Below are positions 9,301 through 18,132 of a stretch of DNA of 64,000 nt, piece by piece (within the stretch, counting starts at the first letter, position 1; every line of letters begins with the position of its first letter). This stretch comes from an uncultured Cohaesibacter sp. (lineage in GTDB: Bacteria > Pseudomonadota > Alphaproteobacteria > Rhizobiales > Cohaesibacteraceae), in NCBI RefSeq assembly GCF_963678225.1, contig NZ_OY782764.1, forward strand, positions 3,539,001 to 3,603,000, in the 5' to 3' direction. Position numbers and translations under genes: made by a program. The notes beneath the pieces were generated by a model. The model saw only the letters and a list, made by a program, of their open reading frames with translations. It made no database searches and was not told the origin of the DNA.

Positions 9301-11814
9301 CAGAAGGCGCAAATCATTGACGTTTGCGTCGCCCTTTTCCGGAGCTGACAAATCCGACTGGATCGGCTCTTCGGTCATTTCGACAAATCCGCGAACAGCC
9401 AACGTACCATAGGTATGACCAGCCCCCTCGGAACGCTCTTTAAAGAGGCCGAGCAGAGGAATGTCATCTTCGGTTTTGACTTCGCACGCGCGAATGTGCC
9501 AATCAACAACGCTTTTTGCAACAGAAGCAAAGTCAACGCCACCAACCGTGTTCTTCATGTTGGGGAAGTAGCGTTTCAGAATGGCTTCGTCCGTATCAAG
9601 GAAGTTTGGCTCAAAGAATTCACCGCCAATGTAGCTCTCCGCGGTGCAGAGGCCCACTTTACCCATGGTCTTCATGAGGGACTTGTTGGCGGCGTAGATG
9701 AACTGCTTGATGTTTGCCTTGGCTGCGTCCAGATCACCCTTTGCAAACTCCATGGCACGGGCTTCCACGACGATCGGCATAACAGCCGAGGCACCAAAGC
9801 CCAGAGCCGTCGCGATCTGATGGGCAGAGGCTATCTGACCACTTTCCGCAACAAGAGATACGCGGAAGCGCACGCCCTGTTCAATCAGGCGCTGGTTAGC
9901 AGCTGAAATCATCAAAGGCAGCGGAATGGCAGCTCTTTTCTCGTCCACCATCGCGTCAGACAGAATGACGATGCCACCCTTTTCGCGCGCAGCTTCTTCT
10001 ACCTCATCACAAACAGCATCAACGGCGGCGATGAGATCGTCCTGTGCCTTTGACTTGTTGGCTTTGTGATCAACAAGGAAGGTCATGGCGATCTCGGTGA
10101 CTTCTACATCGCCTTGCGCCCGAATGGCAGACAGATCATCAGGCGAAAGCACTGGCGTTGGAACAACCAGCTGCTTGGTTTCACCCTTGTTGAAATGCGG
10201 CTTCGCACCCAAGGCAACGCGCAAGGTCATGCCGTCTGCTTCACGCAGACTGTCGAGCGGCGGGTTGGTGACCTGAGCAAAGCGCTGGGAGAAATATTTC
10301 GACATGCCGCCTTCCTGATCGGTTAGCGCATTGATAGCTACGCCGTAGCCCATTGCCGAAATCTTTTCCTTGCCGGTCTGCATCATCGGGTCCAGCAGGA
10401 ACTTGAAGCTCTCCTGGTTGAGGCCATAAGCAACCGAACGCTGAACATCGGTGAAGGATTCCGCAACCTTGGTCTTGCCATCTGTGCGCGGCAGATCATC
10501 GAGGTTTTTGCGTGCTCTCTCAAGCAGCGAACGATAGTCGCGCTTTGATGCAAGCATTTTGAGAGCTTCATCAGAGGTGTAGGATTGTTTGGTCTCATGA
10601 TCATAATAGAGCATGCCACCAGCTTCGATGCGTCCACGCCGCAGGATGCTTTCAGGATCAAAATCAACCTGACCGGCTTCTGACATCACACAAAGATACT
10701 CGTCCGTCTCCACAGAACGGAGAGGGCGCAGGCCCAAGCGGTCAAGACGCGCACCGACAACCGTGCCGTTCCCGAAGATCAGAGCGGCTGGCCCGTCATT
10801 CTTCTCTTCATAAAGAGAGAAATATTCAAGCATCACGCGAACATCCTCAGGAAAACGCGTGTCATTCTCCCAAGCCGGCGGCATCATGGCCACAACAGCC
10901 GTGATCAGATCAAGATCGTCCTCAATCAGACGGCGCTCAAGCGTCTGGTCAAGACGCGCAGAGTCAGACTGCCCGGGAGGGGAATAGATCTGCTGGTTCT
11001 TCATCTGGGCAATTGTTGCTTCAGAGAGGCGGTTCTTCTTGTCCGTGTTGAGCTCGCCGTTATGCGCCATCAAACGGAACGGCTGCGCCATAGAAGGCTG
11101 CGGCTCGGTGTTGGTGGAAAAACGCGTATGGAAGAACAGCGAGTGGATCTTGTGATCCTCATCGGTCAGATCGTAGAAATAGGGGATGACCTCGTTCGAG
11201 TTGAGACGGCCCTTATAGACCTGCGTATGCGCAGACATGGAAAGCGGGTAAAGCCCCTTGAGATCAGGATCCAGATAAGCCACGGCTTCAATGGCCATCA
11301 GCGCATCATGAATCTTGCGGTCAAAAGTCTTGGCATCCATCGTTTCATCTTTAATGAAAACGACCTGGTGCACCGTCAGCATATATTTCAAGGCTGCTGG
11401 GCGAATGACCGAGTTGTTCACCGGAGCATCGCGCACAAGAACGATGCGCAAACCATTTTTCTCAAGGCTTTCCTTGATCAGCTTGTCTGCCGCATCCCAG
11501 TTTTTTTTCAGCTCTGGCAGAAAGAAGTTGCCAACGCCGAATTCGCCCAGTTCCAGAGTGGGGAGGCCTGTGATCTTGCGGAAGAAAGACAGAGACAAAT
11601 CAACGCAAACGCCAGCGCCATCGCCGACACCTTCCGCGCTCATGCCGCCACGATGGGGAACGGTGCACAAAGCTTCGTTCGCCTTCAAAAGAACATCATG
11701 GGTTTGAACGCCGGATTTGTAAGTCAAGAAGCCAACACCGCAGCTGCTTTTTTCAAAGCTATGGTCATACAGGCCGAATTGATTCTGAGACTGTTCCAAA
11801 CCGCTTATCCTCAC
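6319..11814 (-). CDS. gltB: Long-form glutamate synthase, large-subunit type
   Basis: This enzyme makes two glutamates from glutamine and 2-oxoglutarate. Its 1831 residues exceed the usual 1480-1550. A 24-residue propeptide precedes Cys25 (SSCGVGF), the N-terminal nucleophile of the class II amidotransferase domain (25 to about 430). A central domain follows, then the FMN-binding synthase domain (about 1005-1380) with a cysteine cluster at 1262, 1268 and 1272, and a GXGXG beta-helix domain (about 1440-1590). Two additions stand out: about 100 extra residues at 905-1005 and about 190 after 1640. The cysteine spacing is C-x5-C-x3-C, not the usual C-x5-C-x4-C. Translation starts at GTG. No gltD is in the window; a diflavin reductase follows. 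It is clearly of the family but divergent. Confidence 0.88.
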   Translation of the reverse strand: MRISGLEQSQNQFGLYDHSFEKSSCGVGFLTYKSGVQTHDVLLKANEALCTVPHRGGMSAEGVGDGAGVCVDLSLSFFRKITGLPTLELGEFGVGNFFLPELKKNWDAADKLIKESLEKNGLRIVLVRDAPVNNSVIRPAALKYMLTVHQVVFIKDETMDAKTFDRKIHDALMAIEAVAYLDPDLKGLYPLSMSAHTQVYKGRLNSNEVIPYFYDLTDEDHKIHSLFFHTRFSTNTEPQPSMAQPFRLMAHNGELNTDKKNRLSEATIAQMKNQQIYSPPGQSDSARLDQTLERRLIEDDLDLITAVVAMMPPAWENDTRFPEDVRVMLEYFSLYEEKNDGPAALIFGNGTVVGARLDRLGLRPLRSVETDEYLCVMSEAGQVDFDPESILRRGRIEAGGMLYYDHETKQSYTSDEALKMLASKRDYRSLLERARKNLDDLPRTDGKTKVAESFTDVQRSVAYGLNQESFKFLLDPMMQTGKEKISAMGYGVAINALTDQEGGMSKYFSQRFAQVTNPPLDSLREADGMTLRVALGAKPHFNKGETKQLVVPTPVLSPDDLSAIRAQGDVEVTEIAMTFLVDHKANKSKAQDDLIAAVDAVCDEVEEAAREKGGIVILSDAMVDEKRAAIPLPLMISAANQRLIEQGVRFRVSLVAESGQIASAHQIATALGFGASAVMPIVVEARAMEFAKGDLDAAKANIKQFIYAANKSLMKTMGKVGLCTAESYIGGEFFEPNFLDTDEAILKRYFPNMKNTVGGVDFASVAKSVVDWHIRACEVKTEDDIPLLGLFKERSEGAGHTYGTLAVRGFVEMTEEPIQSDLSAPEKGDANVNDLRLLPVEKLKDAYGKSSDSYRNTSFGRRTPEEIDAFKITPNYRKFALELAKEREARPAALRDVLCFPTDISWATTADEFQHELFRHDLIGNNNFYVRGLRVHHNKDDSFTAFFASKYSHERLVALSVALKKQFGDELLTMETEGEHIHITAKGLAHNYLANHKRPNGKLALNKVQPAHEITAMLASGAMSHGALVAPAHEAVAHGANMVGAFSNSGEGGEHYSRYGTIRSSSIKQLASGRFGVWTGYLADPTLEEIEIKIAQGAKPGEGGQLPGKKVTVEIAAARGGTPGVELISPPPHHDTYSIEDLAQLIHDAKAARVRVIVKLVSSEGIGTIAVGVAKAGADVINIAGNTGGTGAAAVTSLKNTGRAAEIGLAEVHQALCANGLRDKVILRCSGAHQTATDVIKSCLLGGDSFEFGTTALMMLKCVMAKNCNVKCPAGLTTNSEVFDGDPRALGQYLMNIAHECREILANLGFKSMREARGRSDYLHLVKHPSAIGQMDLRNMLQVVKEVHIKEPVYLEAHFEIDDMLLKEFKNKAVQRHHRNAKLVVEKKLDNRNKTVGGQLAIDIERMLQHEISEKHVKSMPMVYTDDRGRNMLKPETLEIHTHGSAGQSYAAFCNSGMVFHHVGTCNDGVGKGASGGNIAIHTPGGGSEENYLIGNFALFGASGGSLFVEGGAGDRFGVRNSGATAVVEGVGDFCGEYMTNGAIMNLGGFGKGFCNGMSGGVAYQYDPYDQLESLYSHDSVKLHRLDGDSDRAKLHQIAVKRLLRHHVKFTGSEKAKFLLENFDTEMANFKFATPLALETYQNYEAILKAKPRKELTEELANALVSYQLRKFKLAYRDGKVIANGIIPQQGETDTKLMYELINNFTVINMAQQIVKGRYRGAEISAETLNSGVRKLILTEDFTLMTKLSGIARKALEDYSDLELAVLVSDKRMKDYKTALSNRNVRLMDSIGTYGWILLQDRLNRKAMGELPDFESLFAATSSQELVKQVP

Positions 11815-12460
11815 TTTTTAAGGGCGCGACCTCTAAGTCCGGTCCAAAATATGGACCAAAGTGCGAGATCGTCGTCTTTATCCGAAACCGGACCAATGCA
11901 GTGATCCGTAATGACGACGAGCATACCGCTCGACGGTTCCGTTTTGCATTGCACCTTGGAAGGTGCCTGCGCCATTGAACTATCGCGTAATAAAAGGCTG
12001 TGAAACCTGAGTTATACAGACAATTATAGCTCAACTCTTGCAAAAAGGGGCGCAAAAATCCCGATCATCTATTTTACTCTTTAAAACAGATGCCGAGAAT
12101 TCATGTCACAGAACTAAGGCTGTGCGTAAATGGTATGGGGGAATGCGTCAAGCTCATAAAAGATGAAAACGGACGATTTTTTCGTTTGTTGGTCATTTTT
12201 CCGTACATTCTGCGCAATTGTTTCTTCAGGTCCGTGTATTAAATACAAACGTTCCAAAGCTGAAAATATTTGATAAAACGCAGTAAAGCCTGCAAAATTG
12301 CGGCGATAGGCCCCATGATTGGTTTCTCACAAACGTGTTGGACTGTGGGACGAAGAAAAACACCATGCGCCCTGTCATTCGCCACCATGCTTTCGTGAAA
12401 CACCATCGTTCCGCTTGGATAGACTATCTGCGATTTGAGACTAAACAGGCGAGATCTGTT
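11815..12460. promoter_or_regulatory. Intergenic upstream region of gltB with several inverted repeats
   Basis: This 646-bp gap separates gltB (reading left) from the end of the ABC ATPase gene. I see no credible gene in it. It holds three inverted repeats close to the gltB start: GGTCCA-N5-TGGACC at 11841-11857, CGAGC-N5-GCTCG at 11918-11932 and GCACCTT-GG-AAGGTGC at 11951-11966. These are candidate operators or leader hairpins for gltB. The rest (about 12000-12460) is AT-rich with nothing I can name. Confidence 0.4.
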
Positions 12461-13513
12461 TTAAATCGCCCACGCATCGTCAAAGGTAAAGCGTATATTG
12501 GCGCCTAACCTTGCGGGTTGCCCGCTATAGGCAACCACTTCCGCTCCATCGCTCATCTCAAGGCAAATGCGATATCTCTCGCCTAGATAGGTGGAGCCGA
12601 CAACACGCGCGGGCAATCCGTTCTCCTGATCGAGCCTGATATGCTCGGGGCGTACGCACAAGCTAACCGGACAGGCCTCCAGCTGTGATGCAACACATTG
12701 ATCCTGTCGCGTGCGGAACTCCTGTCCATGAACAACCACATCGCGCCAGCATCCATCCTGTCGCTTTTCCAGATAGCCCGTCAGGATGGAACTCTGTCCG
12801 ATAAAACGGGCGACGCGTTCGGTTTTGGGCTGGCTATAAAGATTTTGCGGCTTATCGACCTGCGCCAATTCACCATCAAACATCACGGCAATGCGATCGG
12901 CCATGGCCATGGCCTCAGACTGATCGTGCGTTACATAAACCATGGTGGCGCCAGATCGCTCGTGGAATTCGACAAAGGAATTCTGCATCACCTCACGCAA
13001 ATGAGCATCAAGGTTGGAAAGGGGCTCATCAAGCAACACTGCATCTGGCTGCATGACAAGACAGCGAGCGAGTGCCACCCTCTGCCGTTGCCCGCCAGAA
13101 AGTGTCGCGGGTTCCTTGTCCGCAAAGTCTAGCAACGAAACCATATCGAGTGCATCGAAAAGAATTGCCTCCATCTGCTCTTCGGGCATCTTGCGTATCT
13201 TGAGAGGATAGGCGACATTCTCGGCCACCGTCATATTGGGCCACAGCGCATAGGACTGAAACACAATGCCCATATTGCGTTTTTCTGGCGCCAAATGGCA
13301 TCGTGCATCGGATAAGACGCTGCTGCCTTTATAGATGGCGCCAAAGTTGGGGCGCTCAAACCCCGCCGTCAGCCGCAGCATGGTCGTCTTGCCGCATCCG
13401 GAAGGACCGAGTAGGGCAATCATTTCGCCATCTTCAATATCGAGTGAGACGGATTTCAGAACCTCGATATTGCCGAAGCTTTTAGAAACATTGTCGTATG
13501 TCAGCTTCGCCAC
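12461..13513 (-). CDS. Orphan ABC transporter ATPase (iron/polyamine type)
   Basis: This 350-residue ATPase has Walker A GPSGCGKTT (about 36-44), a Q-loop in FQSYALWPNM, signature LSGGQRQR, Walker [12 protein letters not shown] and an H-loop in VTHDQ. A TOBE-type C-terminal domain follows (about 240-350). The FQSYALWPNMTV wording is that of the Fe3+/polyamine/2-aminoethylphosphonate ATPase group. It would energise import, but no permease or binding-protein gene is next to it. The partner must be encoded elsewhere, and the substrate cannot be told from here. It starts at GTG with GGAG 6 bp ahead. Confidence 0.8.
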   Translation of the reverse strand: MAKLTYDNVSKSFGNIEVLKSVSLDIEDGEMIALLGPSGCGKTTMLRLTAGFERPNFGAIYKGSSVLSDARCHLAPEKRNMGIVFQSYALWPNMTVAENVAYPLKIRKMPEEQMEAILFDALDMVSLLDFADKEPATLSGGQRQRVALARCLVMQPDAVLLDEPLSNLDAHLREVMQNSFVEFHERSGATMVYVTHDQSEAMAMADRIAVMFDGELAQVDKPQNLYSQPKTERVARFIGQSSILTGYLEKRQDGCWRDVVVHGQEFRTRQDQCVASQLEACPVSLCVRPEHIRLDQENGLPARVVGSTYLGERYRICLEMSDGAEVVAYSGQPARLGANIRFTFDDAWAI

Positions 13514-13839
13514 GGTAGTCTCCTATAGCTATCAAATCGCCACGGGGTGCCGCAGAGGATAGCGACATATCTCTTCTTGCTATCGATGCTGCTAGATGTG
13601 GCGAACGAGTCGTAATCCACCATTTAAAAAGCTGAATATTACGGTTCGATGACGCTTAAATGAAACTAATGTAGCAAGTTGCATGCTTGCACCATCGGGT
13701 TCCCTTTGTCAGATGGATATGGCAAGGCATTGAAAATGTGCGATGTTTTAAGGAGCTATAGGAACGACAAAGGATATGAAATGGGAAGCGCGACCCGTTT
13801 CATTTGAAACAAGAAAGTCTGCAACGAAAAAGTCCGTAG
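13514..13839. promoter_or_regulatory. Intergenic region, ABC ATPase promoter side
   Basis: This is a 326-bp gap between phaC (which ends here) and the ABC ATPase gene, both on the minus strand. No gene is seen. It contains GATAGC-N15-GCTATC (13558-13584) and another GCTATC at 13528-13533 just ahead of the ATPase GTG. These could be repressor half-sites. Confidence 0.25.
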
Positions 13840-15723
13840 TCAGTATGTCTGTTTCACATAGCTGCCCGGAGCGTCTTCGAGCGGTGGAAACTGTTCCGAA
13901 CCGACCGGGCGGGCGTCGACGCGGAATGTTTCTTTGGAAACGATCCACTCGTCCCAATCCGGCCACCAAGAGCCTTGTGTTTCCTGCGCACTTTCCAGCC
14001 AGTCGCTTAGCGCGCCTTCTACAGGGCCGCCACGCCAGAATTGATATTTGCGACGCTCTGGCGGATTGACAACGCCTGCAATATGTCCCGAGCCGCCCAA
14101 TCTAAAATCCACCGGACCACCAAAGAGCTTGCAACCCTTGAATACGGAGCGGGCAGGGGCGATGTGGTCTTCCTTCATGGCAAGGCAATAGATTGGTGAC
14201 CGGATTGCTGAAAGTTGAAGCTGCACACCATCCAATATCATGGTTCCCTTTGCCAGTGCATTCTCCAGATAGCACTTGCGTAAATAATAGGAATGACAAG
14301 CCGCTGTCATGCGCGTGCTGTCCTGATTCCAAAACAGAAGATCGAAGGGAAACGGCTCAAGCCCACGCATATAGTTGTTGACGAAATAGGGCCATATCAG
14401 ATCGTTTGGTCGCAACATGTTAAAGACATTGCCCATCGACATGCCATCCAGATAGCCTTGCGCATTCATGACCCTTTCGAGCTCGGTGAGCTGCTCTTCA
14501 TCGATGAATATCTTGAGGTCTCCCGCTTCGGTGAAATCCACCTGCGCAGCAAAGAGCGTTATGCTGTTGATCCAATCAAGATTTTTGGCTGCAAGATAGG
14601 CTGCCGCAGCAGAAAGCAAGGTGCCACCAACGCAATAGCCAACTGTATTGACGCGATCTTCGCCTGTTATCTGCCGAATTGTTTCAATGGAATTGATGAC
14701 ACCATCCTGCATATAGTTTTCAAAGGTCTTGTGCTTCAGACTTTCATCAGGATTGACCCATGAGACAGCAAACACAGTGTGGCCCTGTTCCACACACCAT
14801 TTGATGAAGCTTTTGCGCTCATTGAGATCGAGAATGTAATATTTATTGATCCATGAAGACAGGAGGAGAAGAGGCGTTTTCAATACCTTGTCGGTATTGG
14901 GTTCATATTGGATAAGCTGGCAGATATCATTCTGGGCGACCACCTTGCCCGGCGTGATGGCTATATTCTCTCCCAGACCGAACACAGAGATATCCGTCTG
15001 CCGGATGAGCAAATTGCCGCCGCCCGCCTGAATGTCCTCGGCCAGCATCTGCATGCCGCGTATCAAATTTTCTCCGTCATTCTCAAGCGTTTCCCGCAGC
15101 AGTTCAGGATTGGTCATGACATAATTGGAGGGCGAGAGCGCATTGAATATCTGATTGACATAAAACAGTGCTTTGAGCCGGGTGTGATCATCAACTGTCT
15201 CTGCCTCGCTCACCATTTCATTGGCCCACCGAGACGCAATGAGATAGAGCTGCCTAACGAATGAGAAGAAAGGATTGCTCTGCCATTCCGGATCATTGAA
15301 ACGCAAATCATCCTCGCTGGCAAAGGCGACATCCTCGACATCTTCTCCGAGCATCTTACGGCAGGATGTCCCCCACAATTCGAGACAACGCCCCCAAAGC
15401 CGCGTTTGTGCTTCCATCGCACGCGCCGGATCTGAGGACCAGTAATGCGTCACTTCACCAAAGGTGCGGACCATTTGGTTTACATAGTCAACCGTATGTG
15501 CATCCATGCCATGTTCACGCGGTCGAAGATAAGCGGAAGCAACCTTGCCAGCTTGTTCAACAACCTTGGCGATGTTGGCGGCAAATTTTTCTGGATCGTG
15601 GATCATGAAATCGGCGAAGTGCCTCGGCCCCGCACCGCCACTGCTTGAGGAAGAAGAGCCAGCGGTGCTGTCCTTCCCGCGCGTATCGGCCGTATCATCA
15701 TCCTTGTCTTTGTCATCAACCAT
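13840..15723 (-). CDS. phaC: Class I poly(3-hydroxyalkanoate) synthase PhaC
   Basis: This enzyme polymerises (R)-3-hydroxyacyl-CoA into PHA storage granules. I chose the ATG at 15723 (627 aa) because the frame upstream does not resemble the family, while the charged start MVDDKDKDDD is followed by a Ser/Gly linker and then family sequence. The lipase-like box GYCVGG puts the catalytic Cys at 364, with Asp519 (KEDHIAP) and His547 (GSGHIAG) completing the triad. The length is in the class I range, and no PhaE or PhaR partner is needed. phaA, phaB and phasin genes are not in the window. It is divergent from a small lipoprotein gene. Confidence 0.93.
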   Translation of the reverse strand: MVDDKDKDDDTADTRGKDSTAGSSSSSSGGAGPRHFADFMIHDPEKFAANIAKVVEQAGKVASAYLRPREHGMDAHTVDYVNQMVRTFGEVTHYWSSDPARAMEAQTRLWGRCLELWGTSCRKMLGEDVEDVAFASEDDLRFNDPEWQSNPFFSFVRQLYLIASRWANEMVSEAETVDDHTRLKALFYVNQIFNALSPSNYVMTNPELLRETLENDGENLIRGMQMLAEDIQAGGGNLLIRQTDISVFGLGENIAITPGKVVAQNDICQLIQYEPNTDKVLKTPLLLLSSWINKYYILDLNERKSFIKWCVEQGHTVFAVSWVNPDESLKHKTFENYMQDGVINSIETIRQITGEDRVNTVGYCVGGTLLSAAAAYLAAKNLDWINSITLFAAQVDFTEAGDLKIFIDEEQLTELERVMNAQGYLDGMSMGNVFNMLRPNDLIWPYFVNNYMRGLEPFPFDLLFWNQDSTRMTAACHSYYLRKCYLENALAKGTMILDGVQLQLSAIRSPIYCLAMKEDHIAPARSVFKGCKLFGGPVDFRLGGSGHIAGVVNPPERRKYQFWRGGPVEGALSDWLESAQETQGSWWPDWDEWIVSKETFRVDARPVGSEQFPPLEDAPGSYVKQTY

Positions 15724-16131
15724 TGAAAGCCGCCGATCCACACAATCCAGTAAACGGAAACAACCCCGATCCACCTTCTCAATAAAAGATAGGCCGGGAA
15801 GGTCAAGATAATCGCTTGCATGCTTTAGACAACACTGACAAGCACATATTAACAAGCCTATTGGCCTTAGAGCGAAGGACACTCATCGCACGATGGTCGA
15901 CAGGTTAAAACGTCTAAAAACCCGATGAACTCTTGAATTTACAGGCGATTGGCATAAATAGATCCGGTAATGCGACAATTCGGAGCAGGATGAGTCTGTT
16001 GATTGTATTATCATGCAGATCATGTTGATCTCTTAGAATAGGAAGCATGATTGGCTTCCTTATCAGTCTGTATCTTTTCCCTGGATATACAGATCCATAA
16101 AGCGAGCCCGCTTCTGACAGGAATGAAACCG
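15724..16131. promoter_or_regulatory. Divergent promoter region between phaC and the lipoprotein gene
   Basis: This 408-bp region must carry the promoters of both phaC (left) and the lipoprotein gene (right). I cannot assign clear -35/-10 boxes or an operator. A reading frame extending phaC upstream to 15882 exists but has no family similarity. Confidence 0.3.
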
Positions 16132-16503
16132 ATGAATGAGAAAATCAGCCTTGCTCTTAGTGCTTCTCTCGTTTTGTTTTTGGCAGGATGTTCTGCGACG
16201 CACTCCGATCTGGCGAGTGGGAAATTGACCGATACCAATGACGTCTATGCCGCATCAACTCCTGATGCAGCCAATGCTCAATCTGGCGAGATCTCTAACG
16301 CGCAAGCCTCAACAATCGAACGCGTACCTTTCGCGCCAAGTCAATTGGGTTATTCTCTCGACCTTCTCAATGAAGGCCCAGACACAACGGACTATCCGAC
16401 GATCACCAATCTCAAAGACAAAGATCCTTCTTTGTTGACGCCCGAAGAAAGAAAAAAATTAGAAGAAGAGCTCCTGCAACTTAACGCACGAGCGCGGCGG
16501 TAA
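16132..16503 (+). CDS. Small lipoprotein of unknown function
   Basis: This 123-residue protein has a lipoprotein signal peptide with the lipobox LAGC (Cys20), so it should be anchored in a membrane facing the periplasm. The mature part is Ser/Ala/Asp-rich and probably disordered. It ends in a charged helix (TPEERKKLEEELLQLNARA). The ATG at 16132 is preferred over those at 16123 and 16051 because AGGA lies 9 bp ahead and the signal peptide then begins correctly. I do not recognise a family. It stands alone between phaC and the aminotransferase gene. Confidence 0.7.
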   Translation: MNEKISLALSASLVLFLAGCSATHSDLASGKLTDTNDVYAASTPDAANAQSGEISNAQASTIERVPFAPSQLGYSLDLLNEGPDTTDYPTITNLKDKDPSLLTPEERKKLEEELLQLNARARR

Positions 16504-16733
16504 ATCCCATTGTCAGCGCTTGGCATCTGAGCATTTGAACAGAGCAACCGAATTGCCAAGAATCTTCTCCGGGGTCGGGCTTCTCATTTGATGTGGCCAT
16601 CTTATTGACTAATTCCCATGTGCAAAAACTGAATTAGATCTGGCAAACCAATCCGGTTAGCGCCATTTTCACCAACACTTCACAAGGCTAAGCCTTCAAT
16701 TCTGTCCCAGTCCTAATATCAAGGAGCCTAACT

Positions 16734-17909
16734 ATGGATGAGTTCCATAAAATACGCCGTCTCCCTCCTTATGTCTTTGAACCGGTTAACCGGATTAAGG
16801 CGAAGGCGCGAGCGGCGGGCGCGGATATCATCGATCTGGGCATGGGTAACCCGGATTTGCCAACACCAAAGCATATCGTGGAAAAGCTCACCGAAACGGT
16901 TCTGGATCCTAGGACACATCGCTACTCGACGTCGCGCGGCATTCCCGGCCTTCGTCGTGCTCAGGCCGCATATTATGAACGCCGGTTCGGTGTGAAACTC
17001 AATCCCGAAACCGAAATTGTTGCCACCCTCGGGTCGAAAGAAGGCTTTGCCAATATGGCTCAGGCCATCACCAGCCCTGGTGACGTGGTGCTCGTGCCAA
17101 ACCCGACTTACCCGATTCATTCTTTCGGTTTCATCATGTCCGGCGGTGTGGTTCGCTCCATGCCCGCTGAGCCTAATGAGGAATTTTTCCGGTCCATCGA
17201 CCGTGCTGTGCGCCATTCGATTCCAAAACCGATCGCGCTCATCGTCAATTATCCGTCCAACCCGACGGCATATACGGTTGATCTCAATTTCTACAAGGAA
17301 GTCGTCAAAATCGCCAAGGAACACGACATCATGGTTCTGAGCGATCTGGCTTATGCAGAGATCTATTTCGGCGACGATCTGCCGCCGTCAATTCTGGAAG
17401 TGGAAGGGGCCAAGGATATCGCGGTTGAGTTCACCTCGCTATCAAAGACCTTCTCCATGCCGGGTTGGCGCATGGGCTTTGCCGTCGGCAACGAGCGGAT
17501 GATCCGCGCACTGACACGCGTCAAGTCCTACCTTGATTATGGTGCCTTCACGCCCATTCAGGTCGCCGCAGCAGCTGCCTTGAATGGGGCGGAAGACTGC
17601 ATCAAGGAAGCACGTGAAGTCTACAAATATCGCCGTGATGTGATGGTTGAGAGCTTTACCCGAGCTGGCTGGCCGATACCAAGTCCGGACGCCACCATGT
17701 TTGCCTGGGTGAAAGTGCCTGAGCAATTCCGCGACATCGGATCTCTGGAATTTGCCAAGCGACTGGTTGAAGAAGCCCATGTTGCGGTCGCTCCGGGTGT
17801 CGGGTTCGGAGAATATGGGGATGACTATGTTCGCCTTGCATTTGTAGAAAATGAGCAACGCATCCGACAGGCTGCCCGCAACATCCGCCGTTTCATGGCC
17901 TCTGCTTGA
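16734..17909 (+). CDS. AlaC/LL-DAP-type class I aminotransferase
   Basis: This 391-residue PLP enzyme is of the aspartate aminotransferase fold. The PLP lysine is Lys238 (SLSKTF); Asn176 (YPSNPT), Asp204 (LSDLAY) and Arg246 fit the cofactor and carboxylate contacts. The start (RRLPPYVFEPVNRIKAKAR) and MGNPDLPTP match the AlaC / LL-diaminopimelate aminotransferase branch, which uses glutamate with pyruvate or related oxoacids. It sits 223 bp ahead of homoserine dehydrogenase, an order I know from many Alphaproteobacteria, so a role in aspartate-family or alanine metabolism is plausible. The exact substrate is not fixed by sequence. Confidence 0.85.
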   Translation: MDEFHKIRRLPPYVFEPVNRIKAKARAAGADIIDLGMGNPDLPTPKHIVEKLTETVLDPRTHRYSTSRGIPGLRRAQAAYYERRFGVKLNPETEIVATLGSKEGFANMAQAITSPGDVVLVPNPTYPIHSFGFIMSGGVVRSMPAEPNEEFFRSIDRAVRHSIPKPIALIVNYPSNPTAYTVDLNFYKEVVKIAKEHDIMVLSDLAYAEIYFGDDLPPSILEVEGAKDIAVEFTSLSKTFSMPGWRMGFAVGNERMIRALTRVKSYLDYGAFTPIQVAAAAALNGAEDCIKEAREVYKYRRDVMVESFTRAGWPIPSPDATMFAWVKVPEQFRDIGSLEFAKRLVEEAHVAVAPGVGFGEYGDDYVRLAFVENEQRIRQAARNIRRFMASA

Positions 17910-17949
17910 GTATAAGTCCTCAGGATCGTTTGTAGATAGAAACAAAAAT

Positions 17950-18004
17950 GCCATCCGCGAATGCACACAATTCTGGCAAAAGCCAGATTGCTCTTGCGGA
18001 TGGT
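17950..18004 (+). terminator. Nested stem-loop between aminotransferase and hom
   Basis: An outer stem CCATCCGC (17951-17958) / GCGGATGG (17996-18003) encloses a perfect inner hairpin TCTGGC-AAAA-GCCAGA (17972-17987). A T-run follows only about 55 nt later (18059-18068), so it is not a textbook terminator. It could end the aminotransferase transcript or act in the hom leader. Confidence 0.45.
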
Positions 18005-18132
18005 CGTTGGCTTGCGTATTTATTCTAAACAACAGCCGTTTTGCTCTTGAATTTCATGATTTTTTTTCTTTCGGAAATTAATTTGACAAAACAGCAAGCA
18101 CAACAAACTCGACTTATCGGACTACAAACTAA

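Noticed and set aside
15724-15882. N-terminal extension of PhaC
   Set aside because: The extension is Cys-rich, unlike the family, and the ATG at 15723 gives a normal class I protein.
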